A DNA stretch of 64,000 bases from Protopterus annectens (GCF_019279795.1 NC_056744.1:904665688-904729687); one strand, 5' to 3'. Shown: positions 21,881 through 34,535, counted from the first letter of the stretch. The notes: generated by a model from the sequence alone, not told the origin. Numbers and translations: made by a program.

Positions 21881-23707
21881 TGCTTGGTATAGGCAGAGGG
21901 AAGTCATTGGGATTGCTTTCTGTAGGTTTGCGCTTTATCTCCTCCAGATTTGAAGGTGGAAGCGCCCAATTGCTTTGACCTGTATGAATCTTGCGCCTGG
22001 TATCTGGAACCCTTAGGACGTTTGGATTTGCCCCTTTGAGCTCTGTCTGACACAGGAAAGGACCAATTTTTTTGTAGGCCAGTGTCTACTGAATTTTGGT
22101 GGCTGCACTTTTAAGAAGTCTTTAACAGTTTGCATAGACTTAGCTTTGTCTTCCATTTTCTTTAAAACCTCTTCTGCCTTAATACCAAACAGAGAATCAT
22201 GCTGTAAAGGTGCATCTAGCAATTTAGCTTTAACATGATCAGGCAAATTTTGTTCCTTTAACCAGGCATGCCTCTTAATCACAGATCCAGTAACTGCAGC
22301 CCTGCAGGAGGCCTCTAAGGAATCAAAACCACATTGCAAAGTATGCTTTCCAACTTGTTCAGCTGCATGCAATAATTCCTGCAATTCTTTATTTTCTGCA
22401 CATTCAGAAATCAACATAATTTTCTGTTTCAGCAATCCCATAACATGTTGCTGGTACTTAAGCATATGAAATTGACAGTTTAAGGCCCTGATTGCCAAGG
22501 TTGCAGATGTATAAACCTTTTTTCCCCATCTGTCCAGTGCCCTTGAATCTCTGTCAGAAGGGGTAGGATTTTTTTGCTGTTGAGGCCTTAACTCCCTCTG
22601 GACCCTGTGAAATAGTTTCAGGATCAGCAGCAGGGTTTCTACATAAAAATTTATGTGAGTCAGGGACCCTGTAATATCGGTCAGGCTTACTGGGAGCCGG
22701 AGGTAAGGAGTCAGGGGTCAAGCTTGACTCCGAAAACACATCATTCACAATGTCTAAAACGGGGGGAAAGGCTAAAAGCCTGTGCTGAGGGAGAAGGAAG
22801 TCCCCGAGTCTCTTTTTTGATTCTGAGAAGTCTTGACTCTCCCAGTGAAAATGCTCCCTCAAAGTATGCAAGGTTCCTCCAAATGAATAATCCTCAGGAG
22901 GAGATGCAGAAGGAATAGACTCCTCAGCATCAGAATCCTCATAGGGAGGTATAGATAATTCCTGATCAGAAGAGGAATAAGAAGAAATAGAAACCTGATC
23001 TGAAGATTCATAATCAGTGTCTTGCCTAGGCCTCTTATCAGGAGGGGGATGGGTACCTCTGATCAAGGTAATAAGGTCTTCAGCCATTTTGATCATCTGT
23101 TTTTTTTAGGCATAGAGGCCTGTGCATGTGGCTCATGAGTCGTTTTTTTAGTTTTAGAAGTTGCTTTTGTCTTTGGTTTTGCAGCTGTCATCGGTTTGAT
23201 AAACAAATGTTGAGGTCTGACTACACCCTCATAAGCCAGTGCCTGCTCAGCGGCTCTGGACCTATTTGACGGAGATACATCCATTGGTCCAATACCTTGA
23301 GTATCTTGTGGCATGCCAGACTCCACATGGGTATCGGTAGAGGCTGCGACTCAAAGGTAGCTGGTATCAGGGGCTGCAAAAGCGCCTGAGTACCGGTGAA
23401 CTGGCGACTGGCTTAGGAGAAGCTTCATCTGTTTTGGATCTCGACTGCCTTTCTCTATCCTTTTCTTTGCTTTTTTTTATGCACTCCGGTAGTCGGATTG
23501 CTATCAGATTTCTGGGTAGATAAATCTGTTTACAAAATACTTTGATGCAAAAATATACAGACGCTTAATAGTGCGCTGGTTAAATCTAGCACAAAACTGA
23601 CAGCCAGGCACGTTGTGATCAGGGCCTAGGCAAGGAATACAGTATAAATGGAAATCCTTATGAGGTATTTGCTTCTCACAAGTAAAACAATTAACTTTTT
23701 CTGACAG
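21880..23707 (-). pseudogene. DIRS gag-like protein of E6, start codon ATG to CTG
   Basis: The zinc-finger start is present, but the initiating codon at 23705-23707 reads CTG on the minus strand, where other copies have ATG. Later blocks (TAKPKTKATSKTKKTTHEPH, KMAEDLITLIRGTHPPPDKR, EDSDAEESIPSASPPEDYSF, LLHAAEQVGKHTLQCGFDS, VKDFLKVQPPKFSRHW) are intact in shorter frames, broken near 23100, 22560 and 22090. Confidence 0.83.
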
Positions 23708-23844
23708 CCGTAAAAAGCAAGAAAAAAAAAAGTTTCCCCAATGGGGGACTTAGCTTTAGTGAAGACTTCGGTTCTGAAATTCAAACTCGATTTCAGTAGT
23801 CGGCCGAATGGCACTTGCGAAATGCTTCTGCTTCGGGCACCGCG

Positions 23845-24020
23845 CGGCAAGAAAGACTAAAGAAAATGATGTCGGCTGCATGTTTTATACCCCTGACGTC
23901 ATGGGAGAGGAGACGGCAACAGACGCATGACCCAAGACTTTAGAATTCAGACCGACTGAGGGTAACCTGCCAGCAGATTACCCAAATGTAATGACTGCAA
24001 CAGTGAAACACTAAGAACAT
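23845..24020 (-). repeat. Left ITR of E6, shared at the E6/E8 joint
   Basis: Starts near GGCAAGAAAGACTAAAG and ends CTAAGAACAT. On the minus strand GGTATAAAA (23883-23891) is a sense TATA box, preceded by TGACGTCA-like sequence. It is the only ITR between the two units. Confidence 0.83.
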
Positions 24021-24077
24021 CCTGGACTGCAACAGAGAATACACTCTAACATCTAGATTTATGGTAAGTGTACACAA
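24021..24077 (-). repeat. ICR of E8, lower half
   Basis: CTGCAACAGAGAATACACTC through GTGTACACAA; the continuation CTGTACTATGTTC is found at 29656, after E7. Confidence 0.88.
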
Positions 24078-24296
24078 AGTACAGTTTTGTACCTACCATA
24101 AATGTAGATGTCCGAACAGGATAGCATCTGCAGTCATAACAAATGGGTTGTCCTGTCATCAGGCAGCCCTTCGGTCGGCCGGATTCCAAAGTCTGGGTCC
24201 GGCTTCTGCTGATGTCGCACTTCACCCGACGTCATCTCTGCTGGTCTTCGGGTATAAAGGCATCAGCCGACGCCATTTTCCTCAGTGTTTCTTGCC
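24078..24296 (+). repeat. Right ITR of E7 with TATA box
   Basis: A ~219-bp ITR. It includes TGACGTCG-like palindromes on the inverted strand and GGTATAAAGG at 24251-24260 pointing rightward, antisense to E7 genes. It ends at TTTCTTGCC. Confidence 0.88.
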
Positions 24297-24497
24297 CCAG
24301 ATGCCAGTTGCCCACTTGGAAAGCTAAATTTTGGATAGATGCCAATGTTTCCAAAATAGTAGAAGGCAAACACAAAAAATAAGCATGTATGTACATATAT
24401 ACAAACAAATACACCATAAGAGACTCCCCCCCAGCTAGCTATTAGGAGGGTAAATACCTAGGAGTACCACAGAGGGAAGGAGGGTGGGTAATCCTGA

Positions 24498-24592
24498 CTG
24501 CAGATGCTATCATGTTCGGACATCTACATTTATGGTAGGTACAAAACTGTACTATGTCCTTCAAGGATGCATCTGCAGTCATAACAAATGGG
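24498..24592 (-). repeat. ICR of E7
   Basis: CTGCAGATGCTATCATG through ACTGTACT, then ATGTCCTTCAAGGATGC through AACAAATGGG; junction 24553|24554. Family-specific bases match E7's own termini. Confidence 0.88.
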
Positions 24593-24630
24593 TAGAATAC
24601 CATAGCCAAACTAGGGAGGAGGAAGAAGAA

Positions 24631-25775
24631 TTATGGTGTAGTTAGGATCCCTTGCAATACAGCAGTGGCAAACCCTGCTCGGGATCTAGAGTATAGAGGT
24701 AAATTATAATGCTTGGCAAATGTATGCACGGAGGTCCAAGTAGCTGCCTCAATAATGTCCTTGGTTGCCACTCCTCGTAAGAAAGCTGTGGTAGTGGCTG
24801 TAGCCCTTGTAGAATGAGGTCTTATGTTCTGTGGAATTGGTTTTCCATGGTAGGAGTAACAGAATCTTATGCAATTTCCTATCCATTTGGAGATTGTCTG
24901 TTTGGAAATTGCTTTTCCTTCCCTTCCTGTTGCATAGGCTACTAAAAGCTGGTCAGTTTTTCTGTTACCTTTGGTTCTGTCCAGGTAGTAGCGTAACTGT
25001 CTATGTACATCCAAGGTATGCAGCAGTCTTTCCCCTGTTCTGTGGATTGGGAAAGAAGGTAGGTAGGTGGATTGCCTGGTTTAAAGACACTCTGGATACC
25101 ACCTTAGGCATAAATGTAGGATTAGTTCTCATGGACACTCTATCTTGATGGAAGATTAGGAAGGGTTGTACTGCCATTAAGGCCTGTAGTTCGAAACCCT
25201 CCTTGCTGAAGTAATTGCCAGTAGGAAAGCAGTTTTCCATGATAGGTGTTGAAGATCTGCTGTTGCTGCTGGTTCAAATGGAGGGAGTGTCAATTTTTCT
25301 AGCACAAAGTTCAAGTCCCATGCTGGTAATGGTGGTTTCCTAGGAGGTTTTACATTCTTGATCCCTCTGAGGAACTGCCTGAGAAGAGGATGTGAAAAGA
25401 CAGGTGGATCAAGCTGTATTCTGCTGAAATAGCTGATGCATGTATCTTGATGGAGGAATAGGACAGGCCTGTATGTAGAAGCTCTGCCAAGTACTCCAGG
25501 ATGTTAGCAATATCTATGTTCGACACATCTTTTCCTCTTTCAGTACTCCAAATGACAAACCTTTTCCATTTTCCTGCATAGTTCCTTCTTGTTGAAGGTC
25601 TGCGGGCTTCAAGGATAATGTCTTTAACCCTTTGGGATAAGTCTGGGTTAGTTGCTGTTATGTGATGTTCCAGGCAGTCAGTTGCAAGGTTTTTAGGTTT
25701 GGGTGCATGATGTTGTAGTTGTTCTGAGTTAACATCAAAGACATCAGGGGTATTGACCACATTCTCCCTGAGACA
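24631..25775 (-). pseudogene. Tyrosine recombinase of E7
   Basis: The YR runs from DIILEARRPSTRRNYAGKWK (about 25620) to YSRSRAGFATAVLQGILTTP at 24631. It keeps KQTISKWIGNCIRF, the HxxR box RPHSTRATATTTAFLRG and the Tyr nucleophile (FAKHYNLPLYSRS). Frames change near 25010 and at about 25190, where Arg I should lie: coding there reads KEGFELQAL, one base short of the SARRVSEL motif. The C-terminal 127 residues are fully open. Confidence 0.85.
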
Positions 25776-25781
25776 TGCTCC

Positions 25782-27617
25782 TCAGCAATGGATACCAGTG
25801 TTGTCTTGGCCAATTCGAGCTATCAGAATTATCCTTGGGCGTTCCTCTTTGATTTTCAGTAGTACCTTGTGCATCAAAGGAAGAGGTGGAAATGCATATG
25901 CTGTCAGGTCTTTCCAACTGAAGGATAGAGAGTCCACCTTCCATGCAAGTGGGTGGTATGTCCTTGTGCAGAATTTTTTGAGCTGGTGATTGAGTGGGGA
26001 TGCGAATAGGTCTATTTGTGGCATTCCCCATTTCTTTGTGATGGCCTTGAAGATGTCCGGTGTAGCATCCATTCGTGAGCATCCGAGGTGGTTCTGCTTA
26101 ACATGTCTGCTAGGGTGTTTTCTTTTCCGGCACAAATATTGCCTGTAACTGGATGTTGTAGCTCAGAGCCATATTCCAAAGGTCCAGAGTCATCCTGCAT
26201 AGGGGGTATGAATGAGTGCCTCCCTGTTTGTTGATGTACCACATGACTGTGGTGTTGTCTGTCCTTATCATTAAATGGCCTTCTTTGAGGAATGGTCTGA
26301 ATTTCTGGATTGCTAGTTTTACTGCCAGCATTTCTTTTTGGTTTATGTGCAGGTGCAGCTGTTCTGGAGTCCACAATCCTTGTATGCATTTGTCCAACAT
26401 GTGCGCCCCCCAGCCTAGGTCTGAGGCATCCGTTGTGATGGTTTGGCTTGCTTGAAAGTTTTGGAATGGCAAGCCTGGGTTTGACTGGCATGCTTTCAGG
26501 CATGGGATTATTGGAATTTCGGTTTCTAAGCTGTGCCTGTGTTGAGACCATAAATTCTTTAGGTACCACTGTAGCTTTCTCATATGCAGTCTGGCATGGG
26601 GTACCAGGATTATGCATGATGCCATAAAGCCCAAGGCCTGCAGTACTTTTCTTGCTGTTTGTTCTGCTTTGTTAATGCCAAGAAGTAAAGAGGGAGTTGT
26701 TCTTGTTTTTCTGCAGTTAGGAATGCCATTTGTTTTACTGTGTCCAATTCCGCACCCAAGAATGTTCTTGTCTGGGATGGTATCAGTCTTGACTTTTTTA
26801 AATTGACTGTGTATCCCAGGGCTTGTAGTAAGCAAATGACTCTTTGTAAATCTGATGTCAGCTTGCTTTTGTTGTCCGCTTGTAACAGGCAGTCGTCCAG
26901 GTATGGATAAATTTGGATTCCCTGTAGCCTGCAATGAGCGATTACTGATGCCAGGCATTTTGTGAATACTCTGGGCGCAGTAGATAAGCCAAAGGGCAAT
27001 GCTGAGAATTGATAATGCTCTGATCCTGCAAGAAATCTGAGGTATCTTCTGCAATTTGGTCGTATGGGGACGTGCAGGTATGCCTCCTTGAGATCTAGAG
27101 TTACCAGCCAACACTCCTTGCCCAGCATGGGAAGAAGTTGCTGTAGGGTCAGCATTTTGAATTTTGGGACAATGATGAATGTGTTTAAGACGGACAGGTC
27201 GAGAATAGGTCTCCAACTTTTCTCTTTTCTTGGTACTAGGAAGAGTCTGGAGTAGAATCATTTGCCCTGTTCTGTTATTGGTACTCTTTCCACAGCTCTC
27301 ATCTTTGTTAATTGAGCTATCTGCTTTAGAGCTTCTGTTTTTTGATTTGGAGGTAGGTTTGGCATTCCTCTTTTTACTGGTAAGGTGTGGAAGTGGAACC
27401 TGTAGCCTTGGTCTATGGTTTGCAAAATCCACTTGTCTTTTGTGATATAGTGCCAATTTTTCGAAAATAAGGCTAACTTTCCGCCTAAAGGTGCTGCTAT
27501 TTGCTCCCTGGTAGGCGGTGTCAGAGCCAAGTCACTGTGATTGTCCTGTTGCAGTGGCAGTGGTTGTGTCTGTGCCTCGCTGGTTATTGCCTTGCCACTG
27601 GCGTCCTCTGTAGGCAC
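25782..27617 (-). pseudogene. RT, RNase H and Dam-like domain of E7
   Basis: N-terminal RT (IAAPLGGKLALFSKNW, VPITEQGK) is in one frame (27258-27617). The palm with LDLKEAYLHVPIRPNCRRYL, GLSTAPRVFTKCL and IYPYLDDCLLQAD is open (26610-27155). RNase H shows TITTDASDLGWGAHM, KEMLAVKLAIQKF and MIRTDNTTVMWYINKQG. The Dam-like block reads QIDLFASPLNHQLKKFC and YAFPPLPLMHKVLLK (25782-26135). Frameshifts separate the pieces. Confidence 0.85.
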
Positions 27618-27649
27618 CTCCTCTAGATTGATTTCTGCCTCTAGAGCGT

Positions 27650-29336
27650 CTATTCCTGCCTCTTTGAGATTTTGAGGAGTCTGGAAAGGACCAATTTTGG
27701 CAGGCCAGTTCCTGCTAAACCTTGGGGCTGAACCTGTAAGAAATCCTTAACTGTTTGTACAGATTTTGCCTTCTCTTCCATTTTCTTCATTACTTGCTGA
27801 GCAGGGGTACCAAATAGACTGGCCTTATCCATAGGAGCATCTAACAGCTTTGCTTTAACATGATCCGGCAAGACCTGTTCTTTCAACCATGCATGCCTTC
27901 TTATCACTGTGCCAGTCATGGCTGATCTAAATGAAGCCTCCAGTGCATCATAGCCACATTTTAAGGAATGGTTACTAACCTGCTGAATGTTATTCACCAT
28001 TTCTAAAACATATTTCTTATCTAAGGAGTCATCAGAGGACAGCTTCTTAGTTAACTGATCAAGCATAAACTCTTGGTATTGGATCATATGAAACTGACAG
28101 TTTAAAGCTCTAGCTGAGAGAGTAGCAGAGGTGTAAACTTTTTCCCCATCTCTAAGGACCTGGATTCCCTTTCAGAAGGGAGAGGGTTTTTGCTGAGGTC
28201 GAGGCTACTGCCTTAGGCCCCTGGGATATAGTCTCAGGATCTGCAAGTGGGGCCTTGTATAGGTGGTGATGAGTGTCTGGCACCCTGTAAAATCTATCTG
28301 GTTTGGCAGGGGCTGGAGGTAAAGTATCAGGAGCAGTGCAAACATCATTAAATGCATCATCCACAACAGGCAGAACTGGAGGTATAGCTAAGGGCCTATG
28401 TTGTGGTAAGTGCAGAAAGGTCCTAAGCCTTTTTCTTGAATCTGAGTAATCTTGTCCCTGCCATTGGAATTGTTCTCTCATGGCATGTAAGGTTTCTCCA
28501 AAGGAAAATTCCTCTGGTGGAGAGGCAGATGGAATGGATTCTTCAGCATCGGAATCTTCATAAGTTGAAAAAGGAGCCTCTGGCTGATCTGTAATGTCTG
28601 AGTCATCCGAAGAATCATCAGAGGACACTGGCTCGGGGGGCTCTGCTCTAGGTCTCTTTTCTGGAGGCTGAGAGGCCCTGTCTGGGTGAGATTGGGATCC
28701 CCTACTTAAGGATATTAAATCCTCTGCCAGAGTAAGCATTTGGGAACTAGAAGTGGGCCTGTGTGAGGGGGGCTTAGCAGGCACTGATTTAACAGTTTTG
28801 GCTGCTTTAGCCCTGGCAAAGGCCTTAATAGACATGGCTGCAGGAGGCCTAGCAGCACCACGTGCTGGGGTAGAGACATCCAAAGGGATGGTGTCTGATA
28901 ATTCACTAGGAACCACAGTAGTAGGCAAAACTTCAGAGGCCGATTCAACTAAGGTAGCAGGAGCCTCAGTAGTAGTCATGGATTCGGCTGAAGATTGACC
29001 CGTTTTCTTGGTTTCGGCCGAAACCGAGACACTCGCGGCTTGCTTAACCGTGGTTTCGGCCGAAACCGCAGACCGCGAGTGTCGGTCTTTTTCTTTGCGT
29101 TTTTTAACAATTTGGGTAGTCGGAGGATCCAACGGCATAATGTACGCAAAATCTGAGCCGAAAAACTGTTCAGCAAACTCCGACCGACGCCTAAGCGTTC
29201 GTCGGTTGAAGGAAGCACAGGCTAAACAGGCTGCTACGTCGTGGTCTGGGCCTAAGCAAGGTAGGCAGTAAGAGTGGAAATCTTTATGAGGTATTTGTTT
29301 CCCACAAGTTAAACAGTTATTTACTTTTTCTGACAT
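27650..29336 (-). pseudogene. DIRS gag-like protein of E7, one frameshift
   Basis: It starts at the ATG ending at 29336 (MSEKVNNCLTCGKQIPHKDF). Zinc-finger-like CLTC, CLPC and CLAC pairs precede a basic segment, a Ser/Thr/Pro-rich linker, MLTLAEDLISLSRGSQ, an acidic tract and EDSDAEESIPSASPP, then FYRVPDTHHHLYK. A single shift in an A run near 28195 separates this from the C-terminal part (FHMIQYQEFMLDQLTKK to VKDFLQVQPQ). The same frame is open upstream of the ATG through the leader into the ITR, but that part precedes the likely transcript start and is not counted. Confidence 0.86.
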
Positions 29337-29462
29337 CGGCTGAGGCAAGAAAGAGTCCCCAACGGGGTACTTAGCTTTTAGAAGTCTTCGAAGTAGTATT
29401 CGGTAGTAGTAATCTCTGGATCTGACCGACCGGCACTTGCGAACAGCTTCTGCTTCGGGCGC

Positions 29463-29655
29463 CACGCGGCAAGAAAGACTGAGGAAAATGGCGTCGGCTG
29501 ATGCCTTTATACCCGAAGACCAGCAGAGATGACGTCGGGTGAAGTGCGACATCAGCTGAAGCTGGACCCAGACTTTGGAATCCGGCCGACCGAAGGGCTG
29601 CCTGACGACAGGACAACCCATTTGTTATGACTGCAGATGCATCCTTGAAGGACAT
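29463..29655 (-). repeat. Left ITR of E7 with TATA box
   Basis: Inverted partner of 24078-24296, from CACGCGGCAAGAAAGACTG to GAAGGACAT. The minus strand reads GGTATAAAG at 29505-29513, positioned to drive sense transcription of gag and pol. Confidence 0.86.
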
Positions 29656-29702
29656 CTGTACTATGTTCTTCGTGTTTCACTGTTGCAGTCATTACATTTT
29701 GG
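29656..29702 (-). repeat. ICR of E8, upper half
   Basis: CTGTACTATGTTCTTCGTG through ACATTTTGG completes the ICR begun at 24021-24077. Confidence 0.88.
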
Positions 29703-29714
29703 TATAATCCCAAA

Positions 29715-32640
29715 GCTATGTTGGGAGGCTGGAACTAAACAGCATTATGGGCTGCTATAAGGCCCGGCAGAACTGCAGTGGCAAAGCCTGCCCTGGACTT
29801 AAGAGTAGAGAGGCAAATGATAATGCTTTGTAAAGGTGTGAACAGAACTCCAAGTAGCAGCCTCTAGAATGTCTTTGGTTGGCGGTGCTCTGAGAAAGGC
29901 TGCTGAAGTAGCTGCAGCTCTGGTAGAATGAGACCTAATGCCCTTGGGCACAGGCTTACCATGGTGTAAGTAGTAGAAACGAATGCAGTGGCGTATCCAC
30001 TTTGAAATAGTCTGCTTTGAAATAGCCCTTCCTTCTGATCCTGCAGCATATGTCACTAGTAATTGCTCAATTTTTCTTAGAGCTTTAGTCCTGCTCAAGT
30101 AGAATCTTAGCCGTCTGTGCACATTCAAGGAATGCAGAATTCTCTCCCCCTTGTTCTGTGGATTTGGATAAAAGGTTGTCAGATGAATAGTTTGACTAAG
30201 AGCCACACTGGAAACCACCTTTTGCATAAATGTTGGACTTGTCCTCAGAGACACCCTGTTGATTAAAGGCTCCACAGCCATGAGGGCCTGTAGCTGAGAC
30301 TCTTCTTGCTGAAGTAATTGCTAGTAGCAGAGCTGTTTTCCATGATAAAAACTTTATATCACCAGTAGCAGCTGGTTCAAATGGAGGCAGAGTGAGCTTT
30401 TCCAACACATAACTGAGGTCCCATGCAGAAGTTGGTTATCTTCTAGGAGGCCTTAAATTTTTGGCTCCTCTAAGATACTGCTTTAATAAAGGATGAGAAA
30501 AGAGTGGTGGCTCTGTATTGTAATGAGCCGAAATGGCAGAAGAATGGATTTTAATTGATGAAAAAGATGGGCCTTTGTCAAGCATCTCAGTCAACATTGT
30601 AATATCTGAGGAATATTTGGTTCTGCTGTATCAGCTCCTTGTGCTTGATTCCAAGCACAGAATCTCTTCCATTTGTCAGCATAAGATTTTCTAGTACTAG
30701 GCCTTCTGGCTTCCAAAATGACATCCATCACAGCTTTACTGAGAGGTGTTGTTTGTATAACATGATCAGCTATGCTGCCAAGTTCAGTGTCTGGAGTTGA
30801 TTGTGCAGGATCTGATAGATTTGCTGGGACAGTAGCTGAGGTCTTTGAGGTAAGGTCCAAGCTGGGTATTGAGACAAGTTCCTTAGGACTGGGTACCAGT
30901 ATTGACGGGGCCAGTCCAGGGCAATTAGCATCATCTTTGGTTTCTCTTGTCTGACTTTTAGGAGGACCTTGGGAAGAAGAGGCAGTGGAGGAAAGGTGTA
31001 AACTGACAGGCTTTTCCAACTGAAGGATAGGGTGTCCACTTTCCATGCTTGTCTGTGATAAGTCCTTGTGCAGAATCTTTTCAATTGATAATTTTGAGGG
31101 GAGGCAAATAGATCTATGTCTGTGCTCCCCCAAAATCTTTGTTATGCTGAAGACTTGTGGATCTTGTTTCCACTCGTGAGGATCCATAAGGTTTCTGCTT
31201 AAATCATCTGCCAGAGTATTTTGCCTTCCTGGCAGGAATTGAGCTTGAAGATGTATTTGGTAAGTCAAAGCTGTGTCCCACAGTGCCATGGCTAATCTGC
31301 AAAGGGGGTATGAGTGCGTGCCCCCATTGTTTATATACCACATGACCATGGTGTTGTCCGTCTATCAGTAGTTGTCCTGGATGAAGTAAGTCCTTGAATG
31401 CTGTCAGGGCATTTTGAACAGCTAGCATCTCTTTCTGGTTGATATGTAGATGCATTTGTTTTGGGGTCCATATGCCCTGAATGCATTTTCACACCATGTG
31501 GGCTCCCCAGGCATAATCTGATACGTCTGTTGTTAAGGTTTGGCTGGCAGGGGATAGAGTGAAGGCCCGTCCCATGTTTTGGTCACATGCCTTTGCCCAC
31601 CATAAAAACTCCTGTTGTGGGCAGGGAATGACAGGAATCATTGTTTCCAGATTGTGACAATGTTAACTCCACAAACTTCTTGGGTACCAGTGAAGTTTCC
31701 TCATATGCAGTCTTGCATATGGAATCAGTAGGATACAGGATGCCATGAAGCCCAAAGCCTGCAGAATTTGTCTTGTAGATAACTGGGTTTTTGTTGCCAT
31801 CAGTTTGAAGTAAGTAGTCAGTTGCCTTTGCTTGTCTGACGTGAGGTAAGCCATCTGGGCAGTTGTATGCAAGCTTGCACCCAGGAATGTTATCTTTTGA
31901 GAGGGTACCAGATGTGATTTCTTTTAGTTTGTGTACCCTAGGCATGTTAGAAGCCTTTTCACAAACGTCTGGTGTTGAAGAAGAATGTCCTTGTTCTCTG
32001 CTTGAATTAAACAGTCGTCCAAGTAAGGGTATATTTGCATACTTCTTTGTCTGCAAAATGCAATTACTGGTGCCAGGCACTTTGTAAAGACCCTGGGTGC
32101 AGTAGACAAGTTAAAGGGCAGTGCAGAGAATTGGCAATGCATTAAGCCAGCCATGAATCGGAGGTATCTTCTGCACGATTGCCTTATTGGGACATGCAGG
32201 TATGCCTCTTTTAGGTCTAATGTCACCACCCAAGCATTCCTGACCAGCATGGGCAAGAGCTACTGCAAAGTTAGCATTTTGAATTTTGGAATGTCCAGGT
32301 ATGAGTTCAAAATAAATCCAGTATTGGCCGCCAGGCCTCGTCCTTTCTGGGTACCAAGAACAGTCTTGAGTAAAAACTTCGTCCTTTTTCCTGTTCTGGT
32401 ACTGGCTGAATGGCCCCCATATCCATGAGGGACGTAACCTGTTTCTATGCTTCTGCCCATTGATTTTTTGGCAGATCTGGCCAACCGTTTGCCCATAGGC
32501 AGAATATGGAAATAGAATCTGTATCCCTGTGTGTGATACTATGTTTAGCACCCACTTGTCCTGGGTTATTAACTGCCAATTTTGAGCAAAAAGTGCTACT
32601 TTTCCCCCTAAGGGTGCTGCCAAAAGATAAGTGCTTTTTG
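29715..32640 (-). pseudogene. pol of E8
   Basis: All domains are present: RT (LDLKEAYLHVPIRQSCRRYL; IYPYLDDCLIQAENKD), RNase H (KEMLAVQNALTAF; QAQFLPGRQNTLADDLSRNL), Dam-like block (YTFPPLPLLPKVLLK) and YR (ARRPSTRKSYADKWKRF; RSHSTRAAATSAAFLRA; FTKHYHLPLYS). The YR keeps its Tyr but meets a stop just after LYS because of a one-base insertion (29805-29812). Other frameshifts are spread through the region. Confidence 0.84.
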
Positions 32641-34413
32641 AAGGCAGAGGGAAGTAATTGGGACTGTTTTCTGTAGGTTTGCGCCTTATCTCCTCCAGAT
32701 TTGGAGGTAGAAGTGCCTCATTGCTTTGACCTGTATGAATATCTTGTGCCTGGTATCTGGAACAACTTAGGGCGCCTGGATTTGCCCCTTTGAGCTCTGA
32801 CACAGGAAAGGACCATTTTTTTTGTAGGCCAGTGTCTACTGAATCTTGGTGGCTGCACTTGTAAGAAGTCTTTTACAGTTTGCATAGATTTAGCTTTGTC
32901 TTCCATTTTCTTTAAAACCTCTTCTGCCTTAATACCAAACAGAGTACCATGCTGTAAAGGCGCATCTAGTAATTTAGCTTTAACATGATCAGGCAAATTT
33001 TGTTCCTTTAGCCAGGCATGCCTCCTAATCACAGATCCAAGTAACTGAGGCCCTGCAGGAGGCCTCTAAGGAATCAAAACCACATTGCGAAGTATGCTTT
33101 CCAACCTGTTCAGCTGCATGCAATAATTTCTGCAATTCTTTATTTTCTTCACATTCAGAAATCATCATTTTCTGTTTCAGCAATCCCATAACATGTTGTT
33201 GATACTTGAGCATATGCAACTGGCAGTTTAAGGCCCTAATTGCCAAGGCTGCAGATGTACAAACCTTTTTCCCCATCTATCCAGTGCCCTTGAATCTCTG
33301 TCAGAGGGGGTAGGAATTTTTGCTGTTGAGGCCTTAACTCCCTTTGGACCCTGTGAAATAGTTTCAAGGTCAGCAGTAGGGTATATGTGCGAGTCAGAGA
33401 CCCTGTAATATCTGTCAGGCTTGCTGGGAGCCGGAGGTAGAGAGTCAGGGGTCAAGCTTGACTGCGAAAACACATCATCCACAAAGTCTAAAACAGGGGG
33501 TATGGCTAAAGGCCTGTGCTGAGGGAGAAGGAAATCTTGACTCCCCCAGTGAAAATGCTCCCTCAAAGTATGCAAGGTTTCTCCAAATGAATAATCCTCA
33601 GGAGGTGATGCAAATGGTACAGACTCCTCCGCATCAGAATCCTCATAGGGAGGTATAGATAATTCCTGATCAGAAGAGGAATCAGAAGAAATAGAAACCT
33701 GATCTGAAGATTCATAATCAGTGTCTTGCCTAGGCCTCTTATCTGGAGGGGGATGGGAACCCCTGATCAAGATAATAAGGTCTTCAGCCATTTTGATCAT
33801 CTGTTTTTTAGGCATAGAGGCCTGTGCATGTAGCTCATGCGTCGTTTTTTTAATTTTAGAAGTTGCTTTTATCTTTGGTTTTGCAGCTGTCGGTATGATA
33901 TAAAGATGTTGAGGCCTGAATACACCCTCAGAAGCTGGTGCCTGCTCAGTGGCTCCGGACCCATCCGAGGGAGATACATCTGTGGGTCCAATACTTTGAA
34001 TATCTCGCGGCATGCCGGACTCCACATGGGTGTCGGTAGAGGCCTGCGACTCTAAAGTAGCGGGTATCAGGATCTGCGAAAGCGCTTCACTGAGTACCGG
34101 CAAACCGGCAACTGGCTTAGGAGAAGCTTTGTCATCGGTTTTGGACCTCGACTGTCTCTCTCTGTCCTTTTCTTTGCGTTTTTTATGTACTCCGGTAGTC
34201 GGATTGCTATCAGATGACATTTCTGGGTAGTTAAATCTGTTTCCAAAATGAGGCACAAATATACAGACACTTAATAGTGCGTTGGTTAAATCTAGCACAA
34301 AACCTACAGCCAGGCACGCTGTGATCAGGGCCTAGGCAAGGAATACAGTATAAATGGAAATTTTATGAGGTATTTGCTTCCCACAAGTAATACAATTAAC
34401 TTTTTTCTGACAT
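32640..34413 (-). pseudogene. DIRS gag-like protein of E8
   Basis: ATG at 34411-34413, with the zinc-finger start CISC-type motif broken within 100 bp by indels. A long open stretch (33228-34298) carries the basic KKRKEKDRERQSRS, KKQMIKMAEDLIILIRGSHP, acidic EDSDAEESVPF and the ALDRWGK region. C-terminal pieces continue to about 32718. The ATG context is intact, but the protein is not. Confidence 0.83.
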
Positions 34414-34535
34414 CGGTATAGAGCAAGAAAAAAGTTTCCCCAACGGGGTACTTAGTGAAGACTTCGGTTCTGAAACTCAAATTCGAATATTTCAGGAGTC
34501 GGCCTACTGGCACTTGCAAAATGCTTCTGCTTCAG

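Larger units (their letters stand above)
18685..24020 (-). mobile_element. Unit E6 of the composite
   Basis: The outer-right unit, carrying a shortened right ITR, ICR, full pol, full gag and complete left ITR ending in CTAAGAACAT at 24020. The next base begins the ICR of unit E8. Confidence 0.83.
24078..29655 (-). mobile_element. DIRS-type retrotransposon E7, complete structure
   Basis: A 5578-bp copy with both ITRs, ICR, pol and gag. It lies precisely inside the ICR of E8, between ACACAA and CTGTAC, with no target duplication. Its ends (AGTACAGTTTTGTACC and GAAGGACAT) and ITR core (CTGCAGTCATAACAAATGGG) define a family related to E3. It is the youngest insertion layer in the nest, and its gag is among the least damaged here. 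Confidence 0.92.

Noticed and set aside
26110..27456. A 448-residue open frame in E7
   Set aside because: Only the lower part matches RNase H in the correct frame; much of the rest is a shifted reading of RT coding, so it is a mixture, not one protein.
28152..29621. A 489-residue frame starting within the E7 left ITR
   Set aside because: The frame is merely open through the leader. The family-conserved gag start is the ATG at 29336, and the TATA position implies that transcription begins within the ITR after much of the extension.
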